Below are positions 34,528 through 46,350 of a DNA stretch of 64,000 bases, piece after piece; the stretch's first letter is position 1; every line of letters begins with the position of its first letter. Origin of the DNA: Corylus avellana (Eukaryota; Streptophyta; Magnoliopsida; Fagales; Betulaceae); contig NC_081543.1 of the NCBI RefSeq assembly GCF_901000735.1, forward strand, positions 17,015,574-17,079,573, written 5' to 3'. A model generated the notes under the pieces. The model searched no databases. It was not told the origin of the DNA and worked only from the letters and a program-made list of their open reading frames with translations. The translations under genes were made by a program, and so were the position numbers.

Positions 34528-37500
34528 ATGGACAAGAGTTGGATGACAAAGTCTAGGGGTACGAGGGAATACAAAGACGGGTGTAGATCATTCGTGGAGT
34601 TTGCAGTTAGGAACTGTACAGTCCCTGATGGAAAAATTCACTGCCTCTGTAAGGTGTGCCATAATAAGCAGTGCCACCCGCCAGATTTGGTATTTGACCA
34701 CTTGACAGGGGGTAAGGGAATAATGATTGCATACAGAACTTGATATTATCACGGGGAGAGGCCTGTTCGGTCTCCTGTTGTAGTGTCTACTTCGACTACA
34801 ACGATCATAGATCAGGGTATAGGCACAGCACAAGGTGAAACCATGCAGTCAATGTTGCATGATATATTCGGCATGCACGGTGTCGTGGAAGACAATTGTG
34901 AGCTTGAAGTGGCGGTGCAGGGGAATGAAGAAACTATGAATGAAGCAACTGACAATGGTGACATACTAAAGTACAATAACTTGCTTAAGAAGGCAGAGAA
35001 GCCACTTCATGATGGGACCAAACATAGCAAGCTTAGTGCTACTGTACATCTGTATAATTTGAAGTGTGTTGGCGGACTTAGTAACGCAATATTTTCATCT
35101 TTTCTTGAGTTCATCAATCAGTTGCTGCCTCCTAGTGATGAAGCTTTGCCAGTTAATACATATGAGGCAAAAAATTTTCTAAGGGACATGGGCCTCGGGT
35201 ATGAGAAGATCCCGGCGTGTCCTAATAATTGTATGTTATTCTGGAAGAACAATCAGGATTTGGATACATGTACTGTTTGTGGAGTACCTAAGTGGAAGGA
35301 TGAAATTCAGTTGGATAAGGATGAGCAACCCATATCATCAAGTAAGAAACGTCAGGTCAAGGTGTTGCGGTGGTTTCCACTTATACCACGGCTACAGAGA
35401 TTGTTTATGTCAGAGCATACTGCTCCTTATATGAGGTGGCATGCAGAAGGCCGGACTAAGGACGGTGTATTGAGGCATCCGGCCGATGGTGAAGCATGGA
35501 GGGCATTCGATAATTTGCATCCAGACTTTTCAGCGGACAGCAGGAACGTCAGGCTTGGACTAACCTCGGATGGATTTAATCCATTCGGGAACATGAGCAC
35601 ATCCCACAGCACTTGGCCTGTAATGCTTGTACCGTACAACTTGCCTCCTTGGACATGCATGAAACAAACATCATTTATACTATCCCTGATAATCCCGAGC
35701 CCAAAGTCACCTGAAATGGATCTAGATGTCTACCTACAACCCTTAATTGAGGAGTTACAGGAACTATGGACTGTAGGTGTACGCACATTTGACGTGTCCC
35801 AAAAAAAGAACTTTGTGCTGCGGGCGCAGTTGATGTGGACAATTAATGACTTCCCGGCATACGCAGATTTGTCTGAGTGGCCTAACAGGGGTGAGAAGGC
35901 ATGTCCCTGCTGTATGTACTCGACGAGGTCCACGCGGTTAAAACATGGCAGGAAATTTTGTTATATGGGGCACAGGCGATACTTGCCCATTGATCATCCG
36001 TGGAGGAGGAATAAAATAACATTTGACGGGAAACAAGAATTTGAATGTGCCCTAGATGTGCTAAGTGGAGATGACATTCTTAGACAATTACAAGATATGG
36101 CATACGGAGATGAGAATGCCGGTAAGGCAAGGACGGATAATAAGAAAAAAGACAAGAAATAGAAGAAGAGTGGGCCAACAGAAAGAGAAGGCGAGACTGC
36201 TAACGTATTGTGGAAGAAGAAAAGTATTTTTTTTAGGTTACTGTATTGGAAAGATAATCTATTGCGGCACAACCTTGATGTCATGCACATTGAGAAAAAT
36301 GTGATGGACAACATTCTTGGCACAATACTAGACATTCCAAGGAAAACGAAGGACAACATCCAAGCCCGCAAAGACTTGCAAGAAATGGGGTTGAGACATG
36401 CACTTCATCCGTACACGGATGAGGATGGTCAAACGTATATGCCCGCAGCTTGTCACACGATGTCTAAGGACGAAAAAACACATTTTTTTAAAATACTTCG
36501 GAATGTAAGGGTGCCGGACGGATATGCCTCGAATATTTTTCGATGTGTACAACTTAGTGATCATACGATATTCGGTTTGAAGAGCCATGATAGTCACGTA
36601 ATTATGCAACAACTTCTCCCTATTGCATTGCGTGGATCATTGCCAGGAAACGTAGTTAGACCACTTGTCGGGATGTCTGCATTCTTCAGGGGCCTATGTT
36701 CAACATCATTGACACGAGATGATATGGACCGACTAGAGGGTGACATTTATATTACTTTGTGCCAGATGGAAAGGGTCTTCCCCCCAAGTTTTTTTACTGT
36801 GATGGTTCACTTGGTCGTGCATCTTGTCCGTGAATGCCGACTTGGTGGACCGGTACAGTATAGGTGGATGTATCCGGCAGAAAGGTAAAATAACTTTACT
36901 AATATTCATCAAATTATTTTTTTTCCGATATACAACCGTCACTAACTGTAATGAATGAATTATGATCATATGTAGAAGCCTTGGAGTGTTCAAATCTAAT
37001 GTTCGCAATAAAGCGGCTCCTGAGGGCTGCATTACGGAGGGCTACATAGCAACGGAGTTGGTGGCGTTCTGCTCAAGGTACCTAGATCATGCACCAACAT
37101 TTCACAATAGGGCTCTAAGAAACCTGGATGGTTCAAAGGGTGCGGGAACACGAGTCATCATCGACCGTGTCACATTGACACAAATTCACCGATACATTTT
37201 GTTTAACTCGTGTTAGTAGTGTATGCAAGTTCAATATCACCTTGCACCCTTAGTTGTGAATTATAATATAATTTAAACTTTGTATTGTAGGGTACACATG
37301 AATACACTTAGGGGATCATACGATAGATGGCGAACGACGGAGGACCAATTGAAAACCCAACATCATGCGCTGTTCTGCGATTAGTACCGTGACTACGTAA
37401 GACTACCGTGATGTATAACTGTTACAGACCCATTATATTTAGTTATTGGTTCATAACAACTAACAAAACTAACTTTCTTATGGTCAATTGTACGTATGTG

Positions 37501-38126
37501 CTAACAGGTCGATCGATTGGACGATCGACAAAGGAAGAAAATAGGTGACAAACTGGTAACGCATTGTAGAGGGTCAAAGGCCACAGCGACCAGATATAAC
37601 AGATATGTGGTTAACGGAAAGCTGTTTTGCACTATTGCATTTGATGCTGAAAAAATGACCCAGAACAGCGGGGTGTGCGTGCCAACTGTTGATGGCAAAA
37701 CGTACTATGGGAAGTTGACGGAAATAATTGAGGTGGAGTACTTCGACAGGACTAAGTATGTTTTGTTCAAGTGTGATTGGGCGGACAACACGAGAGACAG
37801 GGGGTACAAAGTAGACGAGTATGGCATACTGCTTGTCAGCTTCAAACACCTTGTCCATCGGGTCAGGAAATTACTGATGAACCATATGTGCAAACGTCAC
37901 AAGTTGACCAAGTTTTTTACGTCCAAGATGAAAGGGACCCTGATTGGGCTTGTGTTGTAAGGACTAAACCTAGAAACGTATACGACGTTGGACAAGGTGA
38001 AGGTTCCGATGATGAAAGTGTCAACTACCACGAGTGTGAGCCGCTCCTATTGACCAGGAATAATGAAGTGGATCCACATAATGGCATTGACTACATCCGA
38101 CAAGACTTAGATCCGTATGTGGTTTA
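34528..38126 (+). pseudogene. CACTA transposase TnpD (Transposase-associated, tnp2, DUF4218, DUF4216)
   Basis: Exon 1 (34528-36884) is one frame. It starts MDKSWM with the Transposase-associated domain (Cys-rich CLCKVCHN, then HGE) and continues with the tnp2 core (LKCVGGLSN, WFPLIPRLQRLF, SDGFNPFGNMS, CPCCMYST) and DUF4218 (DEKTHFFKIL to RWMYPAER). Exons 2-4 (36976-37211, 37291-37396, 37508 on) have GT-AG borders and give VRNKAAPEGCITEGYI and DUF4216 (VDGKTYYGKLTEIIEVEYF). Defects: TGA 34741-34743, where W is usual; TAG 36160-36162; TAG in exon 3 near 37382; and a 1 bp frameshift near 37863. Few lesions in over 1000 codons suggest recent loss. It would bind the termini and cut and paste the element. 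Confidence 0.85.
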
Positions 38127-38276
38127 AAAAAATTTAAAACTTTAATAATATATATAGTTCACATTATTTTGACGTATTTAATGTTATTTCTTTATATATT
38201 GATTGGGTATTGTGGTGCATTTTTTATCTATTATATACCTAATTAATTGGGTATATTATGTGTTTTGCAGGTTGAT

Positions 38277-40608
38277 ATGAGTACGAGGGGGAAGAGTAGA
38301 CGACGGGGGTCCATACAGATAGACGACCAGGGGTATAGACCCTTACTTCCTAAGCATGGGGAAGGGTCTCAACAGGTTCCGTATCACACGGATGCCTCAT
38401 ATGATCTTGGAAGACAATATCCTACTATGAGCGAATTGGGGGTATGTGAACATGGTGAGGTAGAGAGGATGTTCCCCCCTGAGTTGAACACGAGTATCCC
38501 ATACAGTGAGCCATCGCCTCCGGATGATAGCGAGACACAGTACTATGGGGAGGACGCGGATGATGGCTTAGGTGACTTGGAGGCCGCTGATCCTCCAGAA
38601 GAGTTGGGCATTCGCCAGCTCTAGACAATAAGTAAGTATATATGCTTCAAATACCCATATTGAATATGTATAAAATTTATGTAGTTACTATTAAATTTCA
38701 AACAATTAACATTTGCAATTATTAATGTGTTAGGGATCGGGGGAGACGGGAGCACCCAATTTCAGGTGGTGGACATCCCACCATCGAACAAGAAGTGGGA
38801 GGTCCCCCCAGAGCAAAAAATCGTCTGCGAGTACAATAAGGCGTGGCAGCCCGTAAGATTTAGTGGGATGAAATTCAGAAGAGAGGCCGGCAACGTCATA
38901 AGGGCCGGGACTTATGTTAGGCTCCGGGATGAATGGGAGCATGTACATCCTCGTGCGAAGGAAGATGTATGGAATGCCTTGATGGTATGGTTAAATTTCT
39001 TCTCATATTTTCGCATGTGTTTTTCAATATTTTAAACGTTGTTAATGTGTGCAATTATACGCCTAATTTTTACTTGGTATATATGCAGACTCAGTTCTAC
39101 ATGCCGCCTGAGTACGATCTTCAGGCGATTAAAATGGACGCCTTCAGAGATATGTGCTCGAAGCTGAAGAGTTGGAGACACGCTGTAAAACGCAAGTTAA
39201 AAATCAAGGAGGGTGATACTCCAGACTTAGTGAAGGCGAGAATGGGTGAGGCTGCCGTTAGGAAATACGACGCCGAGGACTTGAATGTCTTGTTGGCGAG
39301 ATGGTGCGACTCGAAAAATCAGGTATGTCCGGAGTGTTTTTAGAATATGTCTTCTTGATTGGTTTGCTTTAATTTGTTCATTGGCTTGTGATGATTGATC
39401 TTCCATTGTTGATTATTGTCCATATAGTAAAGAAATATATGAATATATTTGAATATGAAGACAAAAGGAGCAATTGGCTAGTGGAATTAATTGTAATTGT
39501 TTAGTTTCATTAATTGTAATTGGGTTAGGCCTAACATTTCAAGAATGATATACATGTAGGAGTTTGCTGTCAAGATGAAGGAATTGCGAGCAAAAAACAA
39601 CACACCTCACTGCACCGGGTCGATGAGCTTCGCTAGAGCGACATATCAAGAGGTATTTATATATCTTTACTGCATATATATATATATATATAATCAGTTG
39701 TTTAGGTCTATGTTTTTCTTAATTTTTTTTGTTTTTGTTGTTGTATTAATATATTTTCTATACAGACTGTAGCCACGGGCGGCACTCCTCAAATTCGAGC
39801 GCAAAGTTACGTCACGACTCACACAACGAAGGATGGTGGCTATCCGAATGACGTGGTCAGGGATAGATGTGTAAGTACTCAAGCATATATATTTTGATAA
39901 ATTACTTATGATTAACGTTCCTTATACGAGATACTAATTTGTTTTTTAATGTACAGGAGAAGATAAAGGAATTGATGCCCACTGACCAGACAAATAGTAA
40001 GACCATGATGGAAGGGACGGTACGGTGGACACCTGATGACGCGTATGCTCAGGCGCATGGAAATAAGCCTGAGTATGCTGGCAGGGTCCGTCAGCTTGGT
40101 CCGAATGTGCTGCCGGTGCGGGGCAGCATACATTCATACTATACACCGTCCCAGACACGGTCTCAAAATTCTTGGAGCTCCTCATTCTCATCGATGACGG
40201 ATAGAATTAGAGAACTTGAAGAGGAACGGGCACAAGAAAGACGTGTGATGGAAGAAGAGCGGGCAGCACAAAGAAGTGCAATGGAAGAGATGGCGAGGCA
40301 GATTGAAGCACAAAAAGCGCAGATAGCAGAGAAAGATGCTATGATTGACGCTTGTTTCCGCAAGATCGAGGCCATGTTCGCGTCGACGTCTGGATCTGCG
40401 CCCCATAGAGGTAATGATATATTTTATTTTGTTTTTGTAACAATTGTTAACTGTTAGAAACAACGGTTAGAAACAACTATTAGAAACCCCTAGTTACAGC
40501 GGTCCATTTTAGAACTTACGTATATTTTCATCATATTACATAGTAATTTTGAATTTTTGTATTGATTATTATTAGTTCACAACTCATTTGCAGGTAATGC
40601 AGATTAAG
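38277..40608 (+). pseudogene. Plant transposase Transposase_24 (Ptta/En/Spm), second CACTA gene
   Basis: Inferred exons with GT-AG borders are 38277-38631, 38734-38984, 39089-39322, 39560-39652, 39766-39870, 39957-40410 and 40594-40608. Exon 2 gives the typical KIVCEYNKAWQPVRFSG-like region, exon 3 MPPEYDLQAIKMDAFRDMCSKLKSW, and exon 4 MKELRAKNNTPHCTGSMSFA. Exon 6 ends with a Glu/Arg-rich coiled coil (RIRELEEERAQERR...) and a small acidic tail; the last codons cross the final intron in frame. One TAG (38622-38624) lies just before the first donor, so the frame is broken once unless a different donor is used. It is probably the DNA-binding partner of TnpD. Confidence 0.75.
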
Positions 40609-40799
40609 AGTTGGGGGATGACTGTGTTGAGTTGGGCGCCACACTTTGTTGATCATCACTATTTGTATACATACTACTGTTTATTGTTTTGTATATAGTT
40701 AGATTAAATTATAGGTTTGTTGAGACTAATTGAAACTTATTTCTAGTAGATAGTCCAGATGTGTTTTATTGTATATTTGTTTTGCCTTGTGTTAGAACG

Positions 40800-41000
40800 T
40801 ATTTTCGATGTATATATATGTTTTGTTATGTGTTGTGTTGGAATGTAGTATGTGTGTTGGAATTTTGTTTAATGAAGTATGTGTTGGATATATATTATTG
40901 GATATTGGATATATATTATTAATGGAGTTGTGTTGTGTTGGATATATATATTAGATATTGGATTTTGTTTAATGAAGTTGTGTTGGATATATATATTCTT
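40800..41000 (+). repeat. Degenerate TGTGTTGGATATATATTA repeats
   Basis: Imperfect repeats of GTTGTGTTGGATATATAT and TTTTGTTTAATGAAGT, an earlier part of the repetitive 3' flank of the CACTA genes. Confidence 0.6.
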
Positions 41001-41147
41001 TGAACCTCATAGTATGTTCTTGTGATTGCTAATAGGTGGGCTGAAACTATTAGTAGCTATATTAGAAACTTGCTGTGAAATGTTGTATGTGAAATTCACA
41101 ATCCTATTAGCATTTTCAAATGGCTCCTTCTAGTTAGATGTTTTTGG

Positions 41148-41700
41148 TAGATTATGTATTAGAGATTGGATTATGTATTAGAGATTATGGATTTGATTAT
41201 GTATTGGATTATGGATTGGATTGAATTATGTATGTGGATTACGGATGTGTATTATGGATGTGGATTATGGATTGGATTGGATTGGATTATGTATTAGATT
41301 GGATTATGTATGTGGATTATGGATCGGATTATGTATATGGATTATGGATGTGTATTATGTATGTGGATTATGGATTGGATTGGATTATGTATTGGATTAT
41401 GTATGTGGATTATGTATTAGATTGGATTATGTATATGGATTATGGATGTGTATTATGTATGTGGATTATGGATTAGATTGGATTATGTATGTAGATTATG
41501 GATTGGATTATGTATGTGTATTATGGATGTGTATTGGATTGGATTGGATATGTATTGGATTGGATTATGTATGTGGATTATGTATTGGATTGGATTATGT
41601 ATGTGGATTATGGATGTGTATTATGTATGTGGATTATGGATGTAGATTATGGATTGTATTGGATTATGGAATAATATTGGATTGGAAGTATGTGGATTAA
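41148..41700 (+). repeat. Minisatellite based on GGATTATGTATGTGGATTAT
   Basis: Dozens of degenerate 9-18 bp units of GGATTATG(T/G)AT. It is open in several plus frames only because of the repeat composition (Y/G/L/D/W peptides), so it is not coding. Confidence 0.9.
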
Positions 41701-41796
41701 AAATATTGAAATTATTGTATTGGAATATCAGGAATTGGAATATTGTAATTATTTTTTATTAAAAAAAAATTATATATATTTTTTTACATGTAAAAC

Positions 41797-41965
41797 GGCG
41801 TGACATGTCAAAAAAAAACACATAAATTTTTTGACGTGTCAAAACTGACACGTCGAAAATTTTTTTTGACGTGCTAAAATCGACACGTCAAAATTTTTTT
41901 TTTTTGACGTGTTGCTCCCAACACGTCAAAAGTTTTTGACGTGTCACTATCGACACGTCAAAAAT
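41797..41965. repeat. CACTA subterminal repeats (TGACGTGTCA, alternating orientation)
   Basis: Nine copies of TGACGTGTC or its complement GACACGTC, separated by T/A runs. Clusters like this near CACTA ends are known binding sites of the TnpA-type protein in En/Spm. Confidence 0.8.
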
Positions 41966-42024
41966 CTGGGATTTTTTACATCCCCCCTTTTAACCGTTGC
42001 TAAACGTCAAAAACCTCTAGTCAG

Positions 42025-42047
42025 AAATTCTCACAATTTTTGTAGTG
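42025..42047. repeat. Right terminal inverted repeat of the CACTA element
   Basis: AATTCTCACAATTTTTGTAGTG-type end. The complement starts CACTACAAAAATTG, the standard form of plant CACTA ends. Confidence 0.8.
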
Positions 42048-42598
42048 CTTGTTGATGGCGGCTCATCAAAACCCTTCTTAGGGTTTAACTATTGGGTTTT
42101 GTGACTCATCAAATACGCTATTACTGGGAAGAAGAATGGGACTATACACAAATAACAATCATAGATTAGGAGATGTGCGATGCTTAGGCGAAAATGAAGG
42201 ATGACTGGTTCGATGAATGAAAGAAAAAATACGTTGTTCATTGGGTTATACGGAAGCTCTCAAAATGAGGGATTTGGGTAACAGTGGCTTAGAAAATACC
42301 ATTCTAGTAAAATAGAACTGAATGAAGTTGTGTAGGTTGGATTTTGAAGAAGCCAGGGATTCTGTAATGGAGGTGAGTGACAATGGTGGGATAAAAGGAT
42401 GGCTGTCAAAGATTACAAGGTGGGAGCAAAGCGAGGTACTCATACAGTTTGGGAAAAAGAGAAAGTGACATAACCACTAATCCAAAATACCAATAGGCAT
42501 GCGTGTTGAAATTCTAAGGGTTCGACGCACAATTGAGGCATTAATTGGTAATAGACAAAATACAATCCGAAGGGTTGGTGCTAAGAGAGGGGGTAATT
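42048..42598. other. Gene-free flank of the CACTA element
   Basis: No feature recognised. The minus ORF 42246-42443 has no motif. Confidence 0.5.
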
Positions 42599-43080
42599 GT
42601 TGGAAATTGAGCCAGCAACATGGATTGGCCTATGTAGCCCATTTCTCACATAAGACATAACACATGCCAAATTGAGCCTAACATGCCGGACCTACAATGA
42701 TGTGAGGAGTAAGAAATACATTTCCACCGCAAATCAAATAGCATAAAATTCCAAATTACCTTGAAGATATTGGATCTGGGAGAATCGTGAAATTCCTACA
42801 ACTAGGTCCAGATCCCATGATTTAGGGAATCAATCAAGTCTCTATTTGCTAGGTTAAACATGACTCTAATAGCTAAGGCTATAAACTATAAAATGAGAAC
42901 TCCAACAAGGTTTGAGGGACTTTTTGACTCTTAACAAAAACTCTTACTTATACGTTTATTCATTATTCTCCTCCTCAAGAATAGATTACTAACTTAAGTA
43001 TCAGAGCTATTTCTCGCCGGTTCACACTGACAAGCTTCCTTGCTTACATCTTATTTTTGCAAGTTATATCATCTTGGTTT
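42599..43080 (+). repeat. Possible Copia-type LTR remnant
   Basis: It begins TGTTGGAAATTGAG and contains ACTAACTTAAGTATCAGAGC near 42988, phrases typical of plant Copia LTR/R regions. The right border is uncertain and no coding region follows. Confidence 0.35.
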
Positions 43081-43540
43081 TCATTGTTAGAAAAAGTTGT
43101 CCCATCAGGTTTCATAAATGGCTTGTCTCTTAAGAGATGATCAAGTGTTTTCATCTTGAAGTGCTTTGGTGTTTTAGGCCTCATTTAATTTGCAGAAAAG
43201 AGCCCCTATGATCCAGACCAGGCATAAAAGACCCATTTTGCAGCACCCAATACATTTTTGACATGTAAGCTAAACTCAGCTAAGCTTATTTTATAGAATA
43301 GGATTGAAAACACAAGATTATTTTGCAGCCCCCTTTCTTCATCGCCGGAAACTCCATAGCCACGCTGAACCCATCTTTTTCAGTTTCTTCTCTGAACCCA
43401 TCTTCTTTCTTCCATCCATTTTCTCTCTTTCTCTTAATCTCTCTCTTCCTATCTTTTCTCAAGCATGCAAAACCCTCCATTTCTTTCGTTTTTTACAGGG
43501 TAGAATATGGCATACAAAACCCATTTTTTGTTTTTTACAG
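43081..43540. other. Gene-free stretch, possible intron of the mannanase fragment
   Basis: Pyrimidine-rich sequence ends in TTTTTTACAG (43531-43540), a good splice acceptor immediately before the mannanase-like exon. The ORFs at 43304-43585 are low-complexity. Confidence 0.4.
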
Positions 43541-45190
43541 GCAAAACTCTTGGTCTTGATAAGTGCTAAAATATATGTATTTTAGTTCCTTAATTTATAT
43601 TTGTTAATTGCTTAGTTTTGTTAGTTTGTGCAATTTTATTTCCTTTTTGTATTTTCTTTGTTTTATAGGTCATGAAAGAAAAGAAAGCGTTTCCGAAAAA
43701 GTTTCATGCTTAAAGGGCAAATTGGGAAGACTTAGAAGATATGGTTAAGCTTAACCAATCATAATAGATGGCCTATATGATATAGTTAAGTTTAATCAAA
43801 TAAAGGAAATGATTAAATCTGAATTTTTCTAATTGGAGTCAAAATCGGATTGCATTCAAATTTGAATTCTGCACATGTCTCTATATTTTGACCATAACTT
43901 TTAGTTCAAGTATCCGATTGAGGTAATTTTAGCGGCATTGGAACACTAACTCAAAATTATACAAATAATTGTGAAATATCATTTCCTTAATTCGGAGTTC
44001 TGATTTGCCAAAATCATCCCGTAATAAAAGAACACAAATTTGGACGAATCTTATTCCGATTTGTACTAGGATTACTTCATAATTGGACTAGGAGGCTAGA
44101 CTCTGAATTTCATAGGATTACTTAGGCTTCTAGGACTCTCCTAAGGCCTATAAATAGACCTCTTACCTTCTAGGAAAAAGTGTGGAGAAGGAGGCACAAG
44201 CTCTGGAAAGGAACTGAAGGCTAGATTAAGAGGAGTTTGGGTTTTTCTTCTCTTCCACATTTTATTTTGTTATGTAGTTTATATTTTAATTGGGGCTAGA
44301 TTGAAGCCCTAATCATGTCTTTTTAGGATTTCAATATTGACGCATTTGCTACAATTATACTTTCATGTATTTAACTTGATTAATTTTTGTTTTATTGAAT
44401 TTCTCATATGAATATGTGTGACCAGCATATGTATGTGATATGAATTAGTTATATAAGTCAATTTGGATGATCGAGTCCTAGGCTTAATAGAGTAACAAAA
44501 GAATTTCCTTACGGGTTCTTGGGTTAATCAACATGAGAAACCTGGAGTATACACTCATGCCCTAGGCCTCATGTATTTGTCGATTTCCACAGATTTATGC
44601 TTTCCTAAAGAACAACTTATTATACATCCATACTAAATCCTTTAAGAAGAAAAAATAATTAGAGAATACACCCATGTCTAATTCGTTGCTTAGGAAAATC
44701 TATAGCTTAAGGAGTATACACCCATGCCCTTAGGTTGGCAAACATTGAATATACCGGTATGATTGACGCATTGACATATTGTTATCTTATTGAGCATGAT
44801 TAGTGGTGGATATCGAAACCCTAATCCTTTTTAGTTTTAGTTTATCTTTTATTTTATTTCTTTATTTTAATTCAATCGTGACAATTGAGTTTCATCCATT
44901 AATTAAATAGGAAATTACTTCTATATAAACATAATTTACCAATTCTCGTGGAAATGATCTCGTATTTGCCTGCTATACTTTTGTTTGATTTTGTGCACTT
45001 GCGAGTAAAACGTACCAATATTTACCTGGATATTTGGCACAAAAGTTCTCTATCTGCAAATATGGATCATATAGAAGATGCGCAGAATGTCCTTCGCATG
45101 CCAGTTATGTTTGCTGAGTTTGGAAAATCGACGAAGACTTCTGGTATTGAAGAAAGAGACCGGCTTTACAACATAGTTTACTCAAAAATC
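43541..45190 (+). pseudogene. Endo-beta-mannanase (GH5) exon fragment split by a solo LTR
   Basis: A plus frame starting 15-16 bases after an AG acceptor is interrupted at 43556 by LTR E and resumes at 45045. The resumed part encodes HIEDAQNVLRMPVMFAEFGK and RDRLYNIVYSKI. This matches plant mannan endo-1,4-beta-mannosidase (glycosyl hydrolase 5), including the EFG segment that carries the catalytic nucleophile Glu. After about 45190 the similarity ends, with no splice donor seen. The rest of the enzyme, including the other catalytic Glu, is not in the window, so this is a fragment. The protein would act on cell-wall mannans. Confidence 0.6.
43557..45044 (+). repeat. Solo LTR E (1488 bp)
   Basis: It starts TGATAAGTGCTAAAATATATG and ends TTTGGCACAAAA, homologous to element D's end GGCACAACA with one change. 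Flanks GGTCT (43552-43556) and GTTCT (45045-45049) form an imperfect 5 bp target duplication. U3 carries the shared cassette (about 43724-44070) and TATA box CCTATAAATAGACC (about 44150). No internal region is present, consistent with LTR-LTR recombination. Confidence 0.8.
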
Positions 45191-45574
45191 AGCCCTCCCA
45201 AAGAACCCAAATCGCAATACCCAGAGAAAATCTCAACAATCAACCAATAAATCCATCCCAAATCCATTCGGCCAAACCATCCCCAAAAGCACTACAAACC
45301 AAACTCACATACACCAACAGCTAAACCGACATCAACACCAAATTCACAAAGAACATAGACCCACTCGATTAAGAACACCCAGGATCAAATACCCAACTGA
45401 ATTCAAGAATCAACTGCCAAAGGGGATGAATTTTACCTTTGAAGAACCTAATCATTTCATCCAGCTGAACCCACTGATTCCTCTGGATCTCACTCAGTTC
45501 GTCTCAATCTCTCTCATTCATTGAAGAAGAGAAAGGGAAGGGTACAAAATGGGGAAAAACAGAGGAGGAAGAGA
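45191..45574. other. Short gap between mannanase fragment and CACTA II
   Basis: No established gene. On the minus strand a frame near 45440-45500 ends in a GTAAAA donor-like site and might be a fragment of a 5' exon. This is weak. Confidence 0.3.
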
Positions 45575-45754
45575 CACCACAAAAAAAACAAGGTTTAGTG
45601 ACATGGTTATTTGGGGCATTTTTGGCTAAAAAAACGTCCCTATTGATTTCGCAACGCTTGATTAGGGCACTTGGGACATGTTGGTTTTTATGGCGACTAG
45701 AATTTAAGATTGAGACGTTTTTTTACGAAAAAACACCTCGAAAAGGGGACGTTT

Positions 45755-46350
45755 GGAACAAAGCGCCCCCCTTTTTAAAAGGGGGCGCTTAGTTGTGAAA
45801 AACGCCCTCTTTTTTAAATGGGGGCGCTTCCTAGGCAAGCGCCCCCTTTTTTAAATGGGGCCACTTCCTAGGCAAGCGCCCCCGTTTTTAAATGGGGGCA
45901 CTTTCTAAGCAAGCGCCGCCATTTAAAAAAGGGGGCGCTTCCTAATCAAGCGCCCCATTTTTAGAATAAGGGTGCTTCCTAGGCAAGTGCCCCCTTTTTA
46001 AAATAATGGCGCTTCCTAGGCAAGCACCCCATTTTTAAAAAAGGGAAGCGACCCCTTTTTAAATGGGGGCGCTTGCCTAAAAAAGGGGGCGCTTACCTAG
46101 GAAGCACCCTCATTCTAAAAAGGGGGCGCTCAGGTGGGCAAGCGCCCCCATTTATGATAAATGGGGGCTCTTGCCTAAAAAAGGGGGCGCTTACCTAGGA
46201 AGCACCCTCATTCTAAAAAGGGGGCGCTCAGGTGGGCAAGCGCCCCCTTTCATAAATGGGGGCGCTTGCCTAAAAAAGGGGGCGCTTACCTAGGAAGCGC
46301 CCTCATTCTAAAAAGGGGGCGCTCAGGTGGGCAAGCGTCCCCTTTCATAA
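45755..46350. repeat. Left palindromic array of CACTA II
   Basis: Repeated GGGGGCGCTT / AAGCGCCCCC with A/T-rich joints (TTTTTAAA) and TTCCTAGGCAAG, in both orientations. Later units have a regular form with GGGCGCTCAGGTGGGCAAG, repeating about every 95 bp (from 46080, 46175 and 46270). Confidence 0.85.

Larger units (their letters stand above)
33560..42047 (+). mobile_element. CACTA (En/Spm) DNA transposon, left end missing
   Basis: It carries two genes in the usual order, a TnpD-type transposase (34528-38126) and a Transposase_24 gene (38277-40608), then a minisatellite, alternating subterminal motifs, and a right terminus AATTTTTGTAGTG ending in TAGTG (the CACTA complement) at 42047. The next three bases, CTT, are the candidate target duplication. 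The stretch 33560-34527 is AT-rich without genes: (TA)n at 33565-33598 and an A run near 34450. The left terminus lies in or beyond the gap. Confidence 0.85.

Noticed and set aside
35994..36371. 125-codon minus-strand ORF within the CACTA transposase
   Set aside because: It is the antisense shadow of a well-supported plus-strand transposase frame.
41221..41700. Long ORF of Tyr/Gly/Leu/Asp/Trp-rich peptide
   Set aside because: It is a minisatellite open in several frames, with no codon structure.
42246..42443. 65-codon minus ORF as a small host gene
   Set aside because: No motif, no context, and of a length expected by chance.
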